Origin: Penium margaritaceum
Taxonomy: Eukaryota > Streptophyta > Zygnematophyceae > Desmidiales > Peniaceae
Assembly (NCBI GenBank): GCA_023375785.1
Contig: SZWC01000082.1
Span: 495,078 to 559,077, forward strand
Reading direction: 5' to 3'
DNA length: 64,000 nucleotides
Below, piece after piece: positions 24,601-35,139 of the stretch. The position numbers and the translations under genes were made by a program. Positions within the stretch are counted from its first letter, which is position 1; every line of letters begins with the position of its first letter. The notes below the pieces were generated by a model, which was given only the letters and a program-made list of their open reading frames with translations, had not been told where the DNA came from and did no database searches.

Positions 24601-27600
24601 ACCATGTACTGTGACAAACCAAAGTAGACATATGCCACTAACCATAACCAAACGAATGTCACAGTGTGTGGTCAACGTTGAAAACTCATAAAACAAGTCA
24701 CAAATGATCAGAGGGGAAAACAATGTGTTGGGAACACTATTTATCAACTAGCAAGTACAAAGACCTTCAACAAGTAGTGGCATGGTGTCGCTAGCGTGCA
24801 CAGTGACCAACCAAAAGGATGCATACATCACTGACTATGACCAAAGAAGTCCACTATGTGTGGTCAACATTGACAACTCATAACAAGAGTCGCAAATGGT
24901 TCAGAGGGAGAGACAATGGTTTGGGACCCCAATGTATTGCCTAGAAAGGACACAGACCTTTGATACGTAGTTGCATGGTGTGCTTACTATGCACACTGAA
25001 TAACCAAACTAGGCATATGTCACTGACAATGACCAAAGAAATCAAGTAAGTGTGGTCAACGTTCACAACCCATAACACGAGTCACAAATGATCAGAGGGG
25101 GAAACAATGGTTTTGGAACATTAGTTTTCAACGAGCAAGTACAACGTCCTTGAAAACGTAGTAGCACGGTGTGGCTACCATGCAAAATGACCGACCTATG
25201 TAGGCATGTGTACTGCCATTGACGAAAGAAATCCGCTGTGTGTGGCCAACGTTGACAACTCATAATATGAGTCACAAATGGCCAGAAGGGGAAACAATAG
25301 TTTGGGAACACCAGGTATCAACTAGCAAGCACATGTACCTTCAATAAGTAGAGGCACGGTGTGGTTACCATGTACAATGACCAACCAAAGTAGGCACGTG
25401 TCACTGACCATGACAAAAGAATGTCACAATGAGTGGTCAACTTCGACAACTCATAACACGAGTCACAAATGGTCAGATGGGGAAACAATGGTTTGTGAAT
25501 GCTAGTTATAATTTAGCAAGTACAAAGACCTTCAATATGTAGTGGCACCGTGTGGCTACCATGCAGAGTGACCAATCAAAGTATGCATATGTTACTGACC
25601 ATGACCAAATAGTTTCACTTCACGTGGTCAACGTTGACAACTCACAACAAGAGTCACACATAGTCAGAGGGGGTAAAAACGGGTTGGGAACACTGGGTAT
25701 CAACTACAAAGCACAAAGACCTTTAGTACATAGTCACACAGCGTGGTAACCATGTATAGTGACAAACCAAAGTAGGCATATGCCACTCACCATGACCAAA
25801 CAAATTTCACAGTGTGTGGTCAACATTGAAAACTCATAACACGAGTCACAAATGGTGAGAGGGGGAAACAATGGGTTGGGAACACTAGTTATCAATTAGC
25901 AAGTACAAAGACCTTCAACAAGTATTGGCACGGTGTGGCTAGCGTGCACAATGACCAACCAAAGGATGCATACGTCACTGACTATGACAAAAGAAGTCCA
26001 CTATGTGTGGTGTTTATTGACAACTAAGAACACGAGTCACAAATGGTCAGAGGGAGAGACAATGGTTTGGGACCCCTATGTATGGCCTAGAAAGGACGAA
26101 GAACTTCGATACGTACTGGCACGGTGTGGCTAATATGCACACCAAACAACCAAACTAGGCATATGTCACTAACCATGACCAAAGAATTTTAGTATGGGTT
26201 GTCAACGTTCACAACCCATAACACGAGTCACAAATGGTCAGACGGGGAAACAATGGTTTCGGAATATTAGTTCTCAAATAGCAAGTAAAACGACCTTCAA
26301 TAAGTAGTAGCACGGTGTAGCTATCATGCACAATGACCGACCAAAGTAGGCGTATGTACTGCCTTTGACAAAAGATATCCGCTGTGTGTGGTCAACGATG
26401 AAAACTCATAATACGAGTCACAAATGGTCAGAGGGGGAAACAATGGTTTGGGAACACCAGGTATCAACTAGCAAGCACAGGGACCTTCAAATAATAGTGG
26501 TACGGTGTGGCTACCATGTACAATGAGCAACCAAAGTAGGCATGTGTCACTGACCATGACCAAAGAATGTCACTATGTGTGGTCAACTTTGACAACTCAT
26601 AACACGAGTCACAAATGGTCAGATGGGGAAACAATGGTTTGTGAATACTAGTTATCAATTAGCAAGTACAAAGATCTTCAATTTGTAGTGGCACAGTGTG
26701 GCTACCATGGACAGTGACTAAACAAAGTATGCATATGTCACTTACCATGACCAAAGAATTATACTTCATGTGGTCAACGTTGACAACTCAAAACAAGTGT
26801 CACAGATAGTCAGAGGGGGTGAAAATGGTTTGAGAACACTGGCTATCAACTAGAAAGCACAAAGACCTCCAGTACGTAGTGACACGGCGTGGCAACCATG
26901 TATAGTGACAAACCGAAGTAGGCATATGCCACTAACCATGACAAAAAGAGTTTCACAGTGTGTGGTCAATGTTGAAAATTCATAACACGAGTCAAAAATG
27001 GTCAGAGGGGGAAACAATGGGTTGGGAACACTAGTTATCAACTAGCAAGTACAACGACCTTCAACAAATAGTGGCACGGTGTGGCTAGTGTGCACAGTGA
27101 CAAACCAAAGGATGCATATGTCACTGACTATGACCAAAGAAATCCACTGTGTATGGTCTTTATTGACAATTAAAAACACGAGTCAAAAATGGTCAGAGGG
27201 AGAGACAATGGTTTGGGAACCCTATGTATCGACTAGAAAGGAAAAATGACTTCAATACGTAGTGGCACGGTGTGGCTACTATTCACACCAAAAAACCAAA
27301 CTGAGCATATGTCACTGACCATGACCAAAGAATTTCAGTATGGGTGGTCAGCGTTCACAACCCATAACACAAGTCACATATGGTCAGAGGGGGAAGCAAT
27401 GGTTTGGAAACACTAGGTATCAATAACCAAGTACAAAGACCGTTTGTATGTATTGCCACGGTGTGGCTACTTTGCACACCGAACAACCAAACTAGGCATA
27501 TGTCACTGGCCATGACAAAATGATTTTTTTCTGTATGGATGGTCAACGTTCACAACACATAACACGAGTCACAAATGGTCAGAGGGGGGAAACAATGGTT

Positions 27601-28278
27601 TTGGATTGTTAGTTTTCAACTAGCAAGTACAACAACCTTCAATAATTAGTAGCGCGGTGCGGCTACCATGCACAATGACCGACCAAAGTAGGCATATGTA
27701 CTGGCTTCTACCAAAGAAATCCGTTGTGTGTGGTCAACGTTGAAAACTCATAATACGAGTCACAAATGGTCAGAGGGGGAAAAAATGGTTTGGGAACACC
27801 AGGTATCAACTAGCAAGCACATGGACTTTCAATAAGCTCTGGCACAGTGTGGCTACCATGTTCAATGACCAACCAAAGTAGGCATGTGTCACTGACCATG
27901 ACCAAAGAATGTCACTATGTGTGGTCAACTTTGACAACTCATAATATGAGTCACAAATGGTCAAAGAGGGAAACAATGGTTTGTGAATACTAGGTTTTGA
28001 TTAGCAAGTACAAATACCTTCAATATGTAGTGGCACAGTGTGGCTACCATACACAGTGACCAACCAAAGTATGCTTATGTCAATGACCATGACCAAAGAA
28101 TTTCACTTCATGTGGTCAAATTTGACAACTCACAACAAGAGTCACAGATAGTCAGCGGGGGTAACTATGGTTTGGGAACATTGGCTATCAACTAGAAAGC
28201 ACAAAGACCTTCGGTACGTAGTGACACGGTGTGGCAACCATGTACAGTGACAAACCAAGGTGAGCATATGCCACTAAG
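21695..28278 (-). repeat. 190-bp satellite array, reverse orientation, segment 2
   Basis: Reverse-oriented HORs continue with class-6 markers near 22650, 23790, 24945, 26075 and 27223. Near 27395-27590 there is an additional class-5-like monomer (5b), giving a local seven-monomer unit. The segment ends at the Copia target site CTAAG (28274-28278). Confidence 0.92.
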
Positions 28279-28997
28279 TGTGGAAATATGGAATAGAATG
28301 TGTCCAAACTCATCTGTGTTCATGAGACAAAAAGGCAAGAGGGCCAGGGTAGAGGTCGCCACTCTCTCCCCTGACCCTCAGCCTATCTACTCTACTGCTC
28401 TCTACTTTGTGCCTACATACTGGGTCAGGAGAGAAGATAATCCCGTGCCTCCCCTGCCCGTGGTACCTGTGTTCTGACAAGATGAAGCAGAGCGATGGCA
28501 TATACTTCGGAGGGTTTTGCTTAATATCACACAGTGACTCAAGCGAGGGAGCGGTAGCGAGCGAGCGGCAGAAATGCCAGCGTGGCATCTCGGAGCAAGG
28601 CGACGCTATTCTGTCTGGTCGGTCATTGTCCGAGGCGTCTGCTGAAGACTCCGTCAAGCGCGGACACTTCGCGCAAGACAGGAGGAACCGGACTACCTTT
28701 ACTTGTACTCTTTCAGCACTAGGCAGCAACTAGACTACTTAGTAGTTTGACTTGTACTTTGCTATTTTCTCAATGGTTATGAGTGATTCTTTGGAAAGTC
28801 ACTTGTCTGGACTTTCCTCTTGTGTTCCAGCTACCATTCATGAGCAATTCAGGCTGACAGAGGATTCACAGAGAACAGATGTGTGACGGATCGTCAAATC
28901 AGGACACTCACACATAAGAGCAGAAGCAGATTACATATTGGCAATGGAGTTCTGACCTGATGAGCATTCAAGAACCTGGCGGACCATTTTTCTATCA
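28279..28997 (+). repeat. 5' LTR of the Copia element
   Basis: The LTR is 719 bp, begins TGTGGAAATATGG and ends TTTTTCTATCA (TG...CA). It is nearly identical to 34421-35139. It is followed after two bases by the primer-binding site. Open frames inside it occur in both LTR copies and are not host genes. Confidence 0.95.
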
Positions 28998-28999
28998 CG

Positions 29000-29011
29000 T
29001 GGTATCAGAGC
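29000..29011 (+). promoter_or_regulatory. Primer-binding site (initiator tRNA-Met type)
   Basis: TGGTATCAGAGC lies two bases after the 5' LTR. It is complementary to the 3' end of green-plant initiator tRNA-Met (CTCTGATACCA), the classic primer of plant Copia elements. Animal and yeast initiator tRNAs differ at these positions, so this is the best taxonomic clue in the window. Confidence 0.92.
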
Positions 29012-29136
29012 AGGGTGCTGTATTCAGGTCAATCGAGTCCTGAGGAGAACTCCACGACTTTCTTGAAGGAATTTTTCGACTCTCAGGCAGCAACAAAAAA
29101 AAAATCTGAGCCGCAGAGCTCAAAACTGAGGCCGTC

Positions 29137-30130
29137 ATGGCCACATTCAGCGGGGACCACATCAAACTTGAACCTTTTGATGGCGACAATTACAAAACGT
29201 TTGCATTTGACATCAAACTAATCCTCTTGAATAAAGGACAATGGGGGCTGGTCTCTGACCCGCCAACAGAGACTCTTGATGCTGCCGCCACCCCAGAACA
29301 GAAGATCCTATGGCAAAGAAGATGCGACCAGGCATTCTCCATCATTGCTCTGCACGTGACTGAAAGACTTAAGTTCCAGATATGTGATTACAATGCAACG
29401 CTAGATCCACTAGCTGCGTGGAAGGCAATGAAACAAAGATATGACAAAGTCAGTGATATGGAGGTCTGTATCCTACTCAAGGAATTTCATCAACAGAAGA
29501 TGGCAGAAGGCACTCGTTTGGAGGACCATATCACCTACATAAAAACATTGGCCAGGAGAATCACTGGTATGGGAGAAGTCATCTCTGAACGGGTCCTGAT
29601 TCTAACCCTGTTCAGTGGGCTCCCAAGCAGATTCGATCAGACAGTGGAAAGACTGTTAACCTTCCAAGAGCAAGGACAACTCTTCGACGAACGACTCAAG
29701 GCTCTTGAAGCAGGACAAGCAGGCGGTGCAAATGCAAATCAACAAGCGGTCACACCAGCAGCAGCAGCAGTATCACCATACAAGTTGACCATGGAGAAGG
29801 CATGTGAAGCATTACTTCACACGGAAGAAAAGCTGATCAAAGAATCAGGGGGGGAATCAGCTCTGTACACTTCACTCCAGAACCAACGACAAAAACAAAA
29901 TTGAAAGCTATGGGAATGGACGAGGATACGGACAGGGATGTTTGGCATCACCCCGAGGTCAAGACAACAGACCTCATCAACATCATGAGTTACTTCCCTT
30001 TCACCCTGACAACATCAGAAATCAAGGACCAGGGGGTTCTGAGTTCAATCGCTTTGCCAATGTGACTTGCTATAAGTGTGGCAAGAAGGGTCATACTTTT
30101 CAAGTTTGCCCACTACCTCGTCGAGGTCTA
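29137..30130 (+). pseudogene. Copia gag region (UBN2-like capsid, zinc knuckle), fossil
   Basis: The region starts MATFSGDHIKLEPFDGDNY, the usual Copia gag opening (hydrophobic, F-D-G-x-N-Y). A helical capsid-like stretch follows, with W-K-A-M-K-Q-R-Y and G-L-P-S-R-F-D motifs typical of the UBN2/Copia gag family. A CCHC zinc knuckle, CYKCGKKGHTFQVC (C-X2-C-X4-H-X4-C), lies at 30068-30109 and would bind genomic RNA. In living relatives Gag forms the cytoplasmic virus-like particle. Part of a broken element. Confidence 0.88.
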
Positions 30131-30429
30131 CCACAAGAACAACATGCTCTTCTAACATCTGTTGTGCATGACGTGAAGGATGCAGTGACCAAGTTGGCAG
30201 AAATTGCGGCCATGCAAACACCTTCAGGAGGGACAAGAAATACTGAGAATCTTCAAGAGGATCCTGATCTACTCAATTCTATGGGTGACTCTCTACAGAT
30301 CGCAGCAAAGCATCACTCAGGGGATCCACAAACCTCAAACACCGCCCTCAACAATGATGACCACAGTCATCTGGTTCTGGAGGAAATGGCATTTTGTTCA
30401 ATTGACAGCGCATTTCTCCTCGCAGCCGG

Positions 30430-30711
30430 GATCCTTGCTTGGATCATTGACTCTGGGTGAAGTCGGCATATGACGTGCCACAAAAGCTGGTTCACAGACT
30501 ACAAAGGTCTGGCAGCACCAAAGGCAGTCCGTATTGGCGACGGACGGGTCATTCCTGCAATAGGAAGTGGGACAGTTCGGGTTGCCATTGAACTCGAAGG
30601 AAGAACTACCGTGCGCCTATTCACAGATACCCTCTATGTCCCTGACCTTGCTGCAAATCTCCTTTCAGTGGGCAGACTCAATGACAAAGGCTTGAAGGTC
30701 ACCTTTGATGC
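30430..30711 (+). pseudogene. Copia aspartic protease region, fossil
   Basis: The catalytic D-S-G triplet (30449-30457) follows LAWII, and the downstream LYVPDLAANLLSVGRL motif (about 30632-30679) is the standard Copia protease-to-integrase linker. In active relatives the enzyme cleaves the Gag-Pol polyprotein. The region runs into an assembly gap. Part of a broken element. Confidence 0.8.
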
Positions 30712-30877
30712 NNNNNNNNNNNNNNNNNNNNNNNNNNNNNNNNNNNNNNNNNNNNNNNNNNNNNNNNNNNNNNNNNNNNNNNNNNNNNNNNNNNNNNNNN
30801 NNNNNNNNNNNNNNNNNNNNNNNNNNNNNNNNNNNNNNNNNNNNNNNNNNNNNNNNNNNNNNNNNNNNNNNNNNNNN
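30712..30877. other. Assembly gap (166 N) flanked by an identical 127-bp duplication
   Basis: A run of 166 N sits inside the Copia element. The 127 bases before it (30585-30711) and the 127 bases after it (30878-31004) are identical from CCATTGAACTCG to CACCTTTGATGC. This is the usual signature of two contig ends that overlap but were scaffolded apart, so the gap length is unreliable. Confidence 0.95.
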
Positions 30878-31179
30878 CCATTGAACTCGAAGGAAGAACT
30901 ACCGTGCGCCTATTCACAGATACCCTCTATGTCCCTGACCTTGCTGCAAATCTCCTTTCAGTGGGCAGACTCAATGACAAAGGCTTGAAGGTCACCTTTG
31001 ATGCCGACAAGAGCTGCAAAACATTCACCAAGGATGGAAAAACCACAGCTGTGGTACGGCGACAAGGACATTTGACAATCCTCAACACAAAACCGCCCCC
31101 GCCACCTTCATCAGCATCAACAGAACCAGAGGTGGCCTTTGCCGTCACCACCACCTCCAATCCCATCTCAGAAGTTCAT

Positions 31180-32130
31180 CCTCAATCCCAGTTGGCAGAC
31201 GCATCCCTTGCATCCCTCTGGCATCAGCGTCTTGGCCATGTCGGCTATCAGACCCTGAGCAACATGGTGACCAAGGGCCTGGTCCATGACCTCCCAAAAT
31301 CACTCACAACTCTCCCAGAGAGACCATGCATAGGATGTCTTGCAGGAAAGCAAACCAGGCGTCTTTTCCTACCTACTCTGAAATCTCCACCACGCAGTAG
31401 CTTGAGTTGATTCACATGGACCTATGCTACCTCAAAGAAAAATCCATGGCTGACAAACACTACTTTTTGGTCCTCCTCGATGATTACACGCATTACGTCT
31501 GGGTGAAATTTGTACGCTACAAGTCTGAGGCTCCAGGCATCATTATGTCATGGATCCGAGAGATTGAAAACCCGACCGAGACCTCAGTCAAGAAGATCCG
31601 CAGTGATAATGGCGGAGAGTTTGTCAATGTCACTCTAAAGCGGTTCTATGACAGCAAGGGCATCATCCATCAAACAACAGTGCCCCTTATCCCGCAGCAG
31701 AATGGGAGAGAGGAACGGATGAACAGAACACTTCTTGATCGCGCACGCACCATGCTTCATACCGCAGGATTCTCCGCCAAATTCTGGGCAGAGGCTATCT
31801 CCACAGCCGCCTACACAACTAACAGACTTCCCACCAAAACGTTGCCTGCAGGTTGTGGTACACCATATGAAGCTTGGAGTGGACATCGTCCCAATGTCAG
31901 CTACTTCCGCATCTTTGGCTGCACAGCCTACGCATGGGTTCATCCAAAGAAAAGTACCAAGCTGGGATCCCACAACAAAAAAGGCTATCTTATTGGCTAT
32001 GAGGAGGGCGGCAACGCCTACCGCCTGTGGGACAATGAAACCAAGACAGTCTTCCGCAGCAGTGTCACATTTGATGAGTCCTTTCAAGACCACACCATCT
32101 CTACCACACCACCATCACTTACATCCATTA
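31180..32130 (+). pseudogene. Copia integrase region, fossil
   Basis: An N-terminal zinc-binding motif H-X4-H-X29-C-X2-C lies at 31222-31338 (WHQRLGHVG...CIGC). The catalytic core has aspartates at about 31419 (HMDL) and 31605 (RSDNGGEF) and a glutamate at about 31713 (PQQNGREER), with 35 residues between the second and third, the DD35E signature. The downstream GCTAYAWVHP, KLGSHNKKGYLIGY and YRLWD motifs are the Copia-specific C-terminal part. In active relatives it inserts the cDNA into the host genome. Part of a broken element. Confidence 0.92.
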
Positions 32131-32479
32131 GTGCCCTGGACGATGCTCTCGACTTCAATTAGCACCTGCAAAACTTTTCCATGGATCCCACGCCAGATGA
32201 GCATGAAGGGGTGCTACCTCCAATTATCCCAGCAGAGCATGTCCTGGCCTCCCAAGTCCTGCCGCTTCCAGAGCTGCTCTCTCAACAAGGCTTGCCCTCT
32301 CTGCCAGCAGCCTGCTCTGCGCCGATCGGTGCGGATTGCGTCCCAATCGGGTCCCTCCGCTCACCTGAGTGCAGAGCATCTCACTGCTGATGACCTTGAT
32401 ATTGCTCTTGTGAATCAGATCATCGACCCCACAAGCTACAAAGAGGCCATGGCACGGCCTGATGCTGCAGACTGGCATG

Positions 32480-33290
32480 CCGCTGCTGTCGAAGAATTTG
32501 AACAACTTCAGAAGCAAGCCACCTGGACACTCGTTCCTCAGCAAGCCAATGCCCTGATTGTTACCTCCAAGTGGGTGTTCAAGCAGAAGTTGGACGCTAA
32601 TGGCAATCCCAGTTGCTACAAGGCTCGTCTGGTGGCCCATGGCTACAGCCAGGTCCTTTGAGTTAACTACTCCAACACCTTTGCGCCTGTCGCCAAGTAC
32701 TCCTCCATTCGCGTGATCTTGGCCTTGGCCGCCTCCAATGACTGGCACCTTCATCGGATGGACGTCAAGTCCGCCTTTTTGAATGGAGACCTTGACGAAA
32801 CTGTCTACATGACCCAGCCAGAGGGTTTCATTGAGCAGGGGGGGGAACATCTCGTGTACCTGCTCAACAAATACCTCTATGGACTCAAGCAGGATCCGCG
32901 CCAGTGGAAAAAAACCATTTATGAGTTCTTTCTGTCTCAAGAACTCCAGCGTCTCCACTCGGACCACTCTGTCTACTTTCGCCACGGTCCATCCCCTCTC
33001 GGCGTCATCCTTTACGTTGACGATCTGATCGTCTTTGGACCGGCACTCCAGGTTATCTCCACCTTCAAACAGCAGCTGGCGCTAGCCTTCGAAATGCAAG
33101 AAATGGGGCAGTTGAACTACTACCTGGGGATTCAGGTACATCACGACATGTTCCAACCACAGGTCTCACTCTCTCAGGCCACATATGTTCAGCGCATGGC
33201 TGAAAAATTCAACCTGGGTCAATCTGCCCCTATCTCCACACCTTTGGTTTCCAACCATGGGCTAACCAAGCCCCCAACACCAGACACCCT
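32480..33290 (+). pseudogene. Copia reverse transcriptase region, fossil
   Basis: Copia RT motifs appear in order: W-T-L-V-P with KWVFKQK and YKARLVAHGYSQ (about 32524-32655), MDVKSAFLNGDLDETVYM (first catalytic aspartate at about 32761), LYGLKQDPRQW, then the polymerase box YVDDLIVFG (33013-33039). LNYYLGIQV and the Q-x-x-Y-V-Q-R connection follow. Part of a broken element. Confidence 0.93.
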
Positions 33291-33299
33291 GGCCTCTTC

Positions 33300-33975
33300 A
33301 GCTGAAGCAAAAGTTTATCCCAGTATGGTTGTGTCACTCATGTATGCTTCTGTTGGAACCCGTCCTGACCTATCCTACGCAGTGGGAATTCTAAGCCAGG
33401 GTTGCAAGGCGCCAACCAAGGACCACCTGATAGCAGCAAAGTGGTGCATCCGCTATCTCCGTGGCACATCTACTCTGGCGATTCGCTACACCAAGACGTC
33501 AGGTCCCCTTCTCACTGGTTTTTCTGATGCAGATCTCTCCGGAGATTAGAGCAACAGTAAATCAACATCTGGGTATGTCTTCAAGATCAACGGTGGACCA
33601 GTGTCATGGAGATCCAAGAAACAATAGGTGGTGGCCCTGTCGTCGACGGAGGCAGAATACATCTCACAAAGCGAATGCACCAGAGAGACAGTATGGCTCT
33701 GAATGTTGCTCGGTGAATTGGGCTTTGATCAGATGGATCCAACCATCATCTACTGCGACAACCAAAGTGCCATTGCACTGGCCGACAATCATGTGCTTCA
33801 CGACAGAACAAAACATGTGAAGCGACAGTTTCACTACATGAGGGATGCAGTGGCTGAAGGTGAAGTGGACATTGTCTACATTGAAACCAAAAAGCAAGAG
33901 GCGGATACTTTCACCAAATCCCTGGATGCAAAGCAACACTTTGAGCTATGTGATCGCTTGGGTATCACTCTAGGA
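33300..33975 (+). pseudogene. Copia RNase H region, fossil
   Basis: Characteristic Copia RNase H sequence is present: TRPDLSYAVGILSQ, the acidic GFSDADLSGD site, YCDNQSAIALADN (about 33751-33789), RTKHVKRQFHYMRDAV and the terminal KQEADTFTKSL. In active relatives it degrades the RNA of the RNA-DNA hybrid. Part of a broken element. Confidence 0.9.
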
Positions 33976-34409
33976 TAACGGCAGAAGAAGGCTGAATGAA
34001 CGCAAGCAGCAGAGCGCGGTGGAATACGGCAGGATTTGTCCGTAAGCAAGGATCGCAGCGCGTCACGCCAGCGCTGATCTATGGTCCCTTAACTGCTTGA
34101 CTGCTTGACTGGTTGACCAAGATACTGACTGCCAGAAAGAGCGGGGCAGTGGGACGGTAACCTGAACCGCAATCCATTTTCTTTTGGATGCGCGGAGTGA
34201 GGTTTGAGAGGAAAGGCACCGCTCCAACCGCTCCTCTTCCCAAACCCCGCAAACAAATGCTCAAACCACTGCCTACCTACTCCTCCCTATATGTGTGAAA
34301 AATTCACAGGAGTCAGAAATGCAAACATGAAGGGGGGGAAACGAGTGGATCAGGACTCTAACATTTCAAATCACAAGGATCGCAGCCACACAGTATGAGA
34401 TTGGATCAC
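33976..34409 (+). other. Copia 3' untranslated segment
   Basis: This is non-coding internal sequence between the end of the RNase H region and the purine tract. It contains a short imperfect repeat of CTGCTTGACTG near 34094-34120. I see no extra gene such as an envelope. Confidence 0.7.
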
Positions 34410-34420
34410 AAAGGGGGGAA
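34410..34420 (+). promoter_or_regulatory. Polypurine tract of the Copia element
   Basis: AAAGGGGGGAA lies immediately before the 3' LTR, where plus-strand DNA synthesis is primed in LTR elements. Position and composition both fit. Confidence 0.88.
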
Positions 34421-35139
34421 TGTAGAAATATGGAATAGAATGTGTCCAAACTCATCTGTGTTAATGGGACAAAAAGGCAAGAGGGCCAGGGTAGAGGTCG
34501 CCACTCTCTCCCCTGACCCTCAGCATATCTACTCTACTGCTCTCTACTTCGTGCCTACATACTGGGTCAGGAGAGAAGATAATCCCGTGCCTCCCCTGCC
34601 CGTGGTACCTGTGTTCTGACAAGATGAAGCAGAGCGATGGCATATACTTCGGAGGGTTTTGCTCAATATCACACAGTGACTCAAGCGAGGGAGCGGTAGC
34701 GAGCGAGCGGCAGAAATGCCAGCGTGGCATCTCGGAGCAGAGCGATGCTATGCTGTCTGGTCGGTCATTGTCCGAGGCGTCTGCTGAAGACTCCGTCAAG
34801 CGCGGACACTTCGCGCAAGACAGGAGGAACCGGACAACCTTTACTTGTACTCTTTCAGCACTAGGCAGCAACTAGACTACTTAGTAGTTTGACTTGAACT
34901 TCGCTATTTTCTCAATGGTTTTGAGTGATTCTTTCACTAGTCACTTGTCTGGAATTTCCTCTTGTGTTCCAGCTACCATTCATGAGCAATTCAGGCTGAC
35001 AGACGATTCACAGAGAACAGATGTGTGACGGATTGTCAAATCAGGACACTCACACATAAGAGCAGAAGCAGATTACATATTGGCAATGGATTTCTGACCT
35101 GATGAGCATTCAAGAACCTGGAGGACCATTTTTCTATCA
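34421..35139 (+). repeat. 3' LTR of the Copia element
   Basis: The LTR is 719 bp, begins TGTAGAAATATGG and ends TTTTTCTATCA. It is followed by the target duplication CTAAG (35140-35144), after which the satellite monomer resumes in the same reading (CATGACCAAAAC). Confidence 0.95.

Larger units (their letters stand above)
28279..35139 (+). mobile_element. Ty1/Copia LTR retrotransposon (fossil), full length but broken
   Basis: A structurally complete Copia element of about 6.86 kb lies inside a satellite monomer. It has two 719-bp LTRs, a tRNA-Met primer-binding site, gag with a zinc knuckle, then protease, integrase, reverse transcriptase and RNase H in that order, a purine tract, and a 5-bp target duplication CTAAG (28274-28278 and 35140-35144). 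Protease-integrase-RT-RNase H order places it in Copia rather than Gypsy. The coding region is broken, with about half a dozen interruptions plus an assembly gap. The LTRs differ at about 23 of 719 positions by eye (about 3%) with no net length change, so the insertion is fairly recent. At an assumed plant-like neutral rate this is of the order of one to a few million years. Confidence 0.95.

Noticed and set aside
28310-28729. Minus-strand 139-codon frame at the Copia 5' LTR and its twin at the 3' LTR (34461-34871)
   Set aside because: It lies inside LTR sequence and is present in both LTRs because the LTRs are copies.
31635-32093. Minus-strand frames opposite the Copia integrase and RT regions (also 32224-32985)
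   Set aside because: Antisense shadows of clear Copia motifs on the plus strand.
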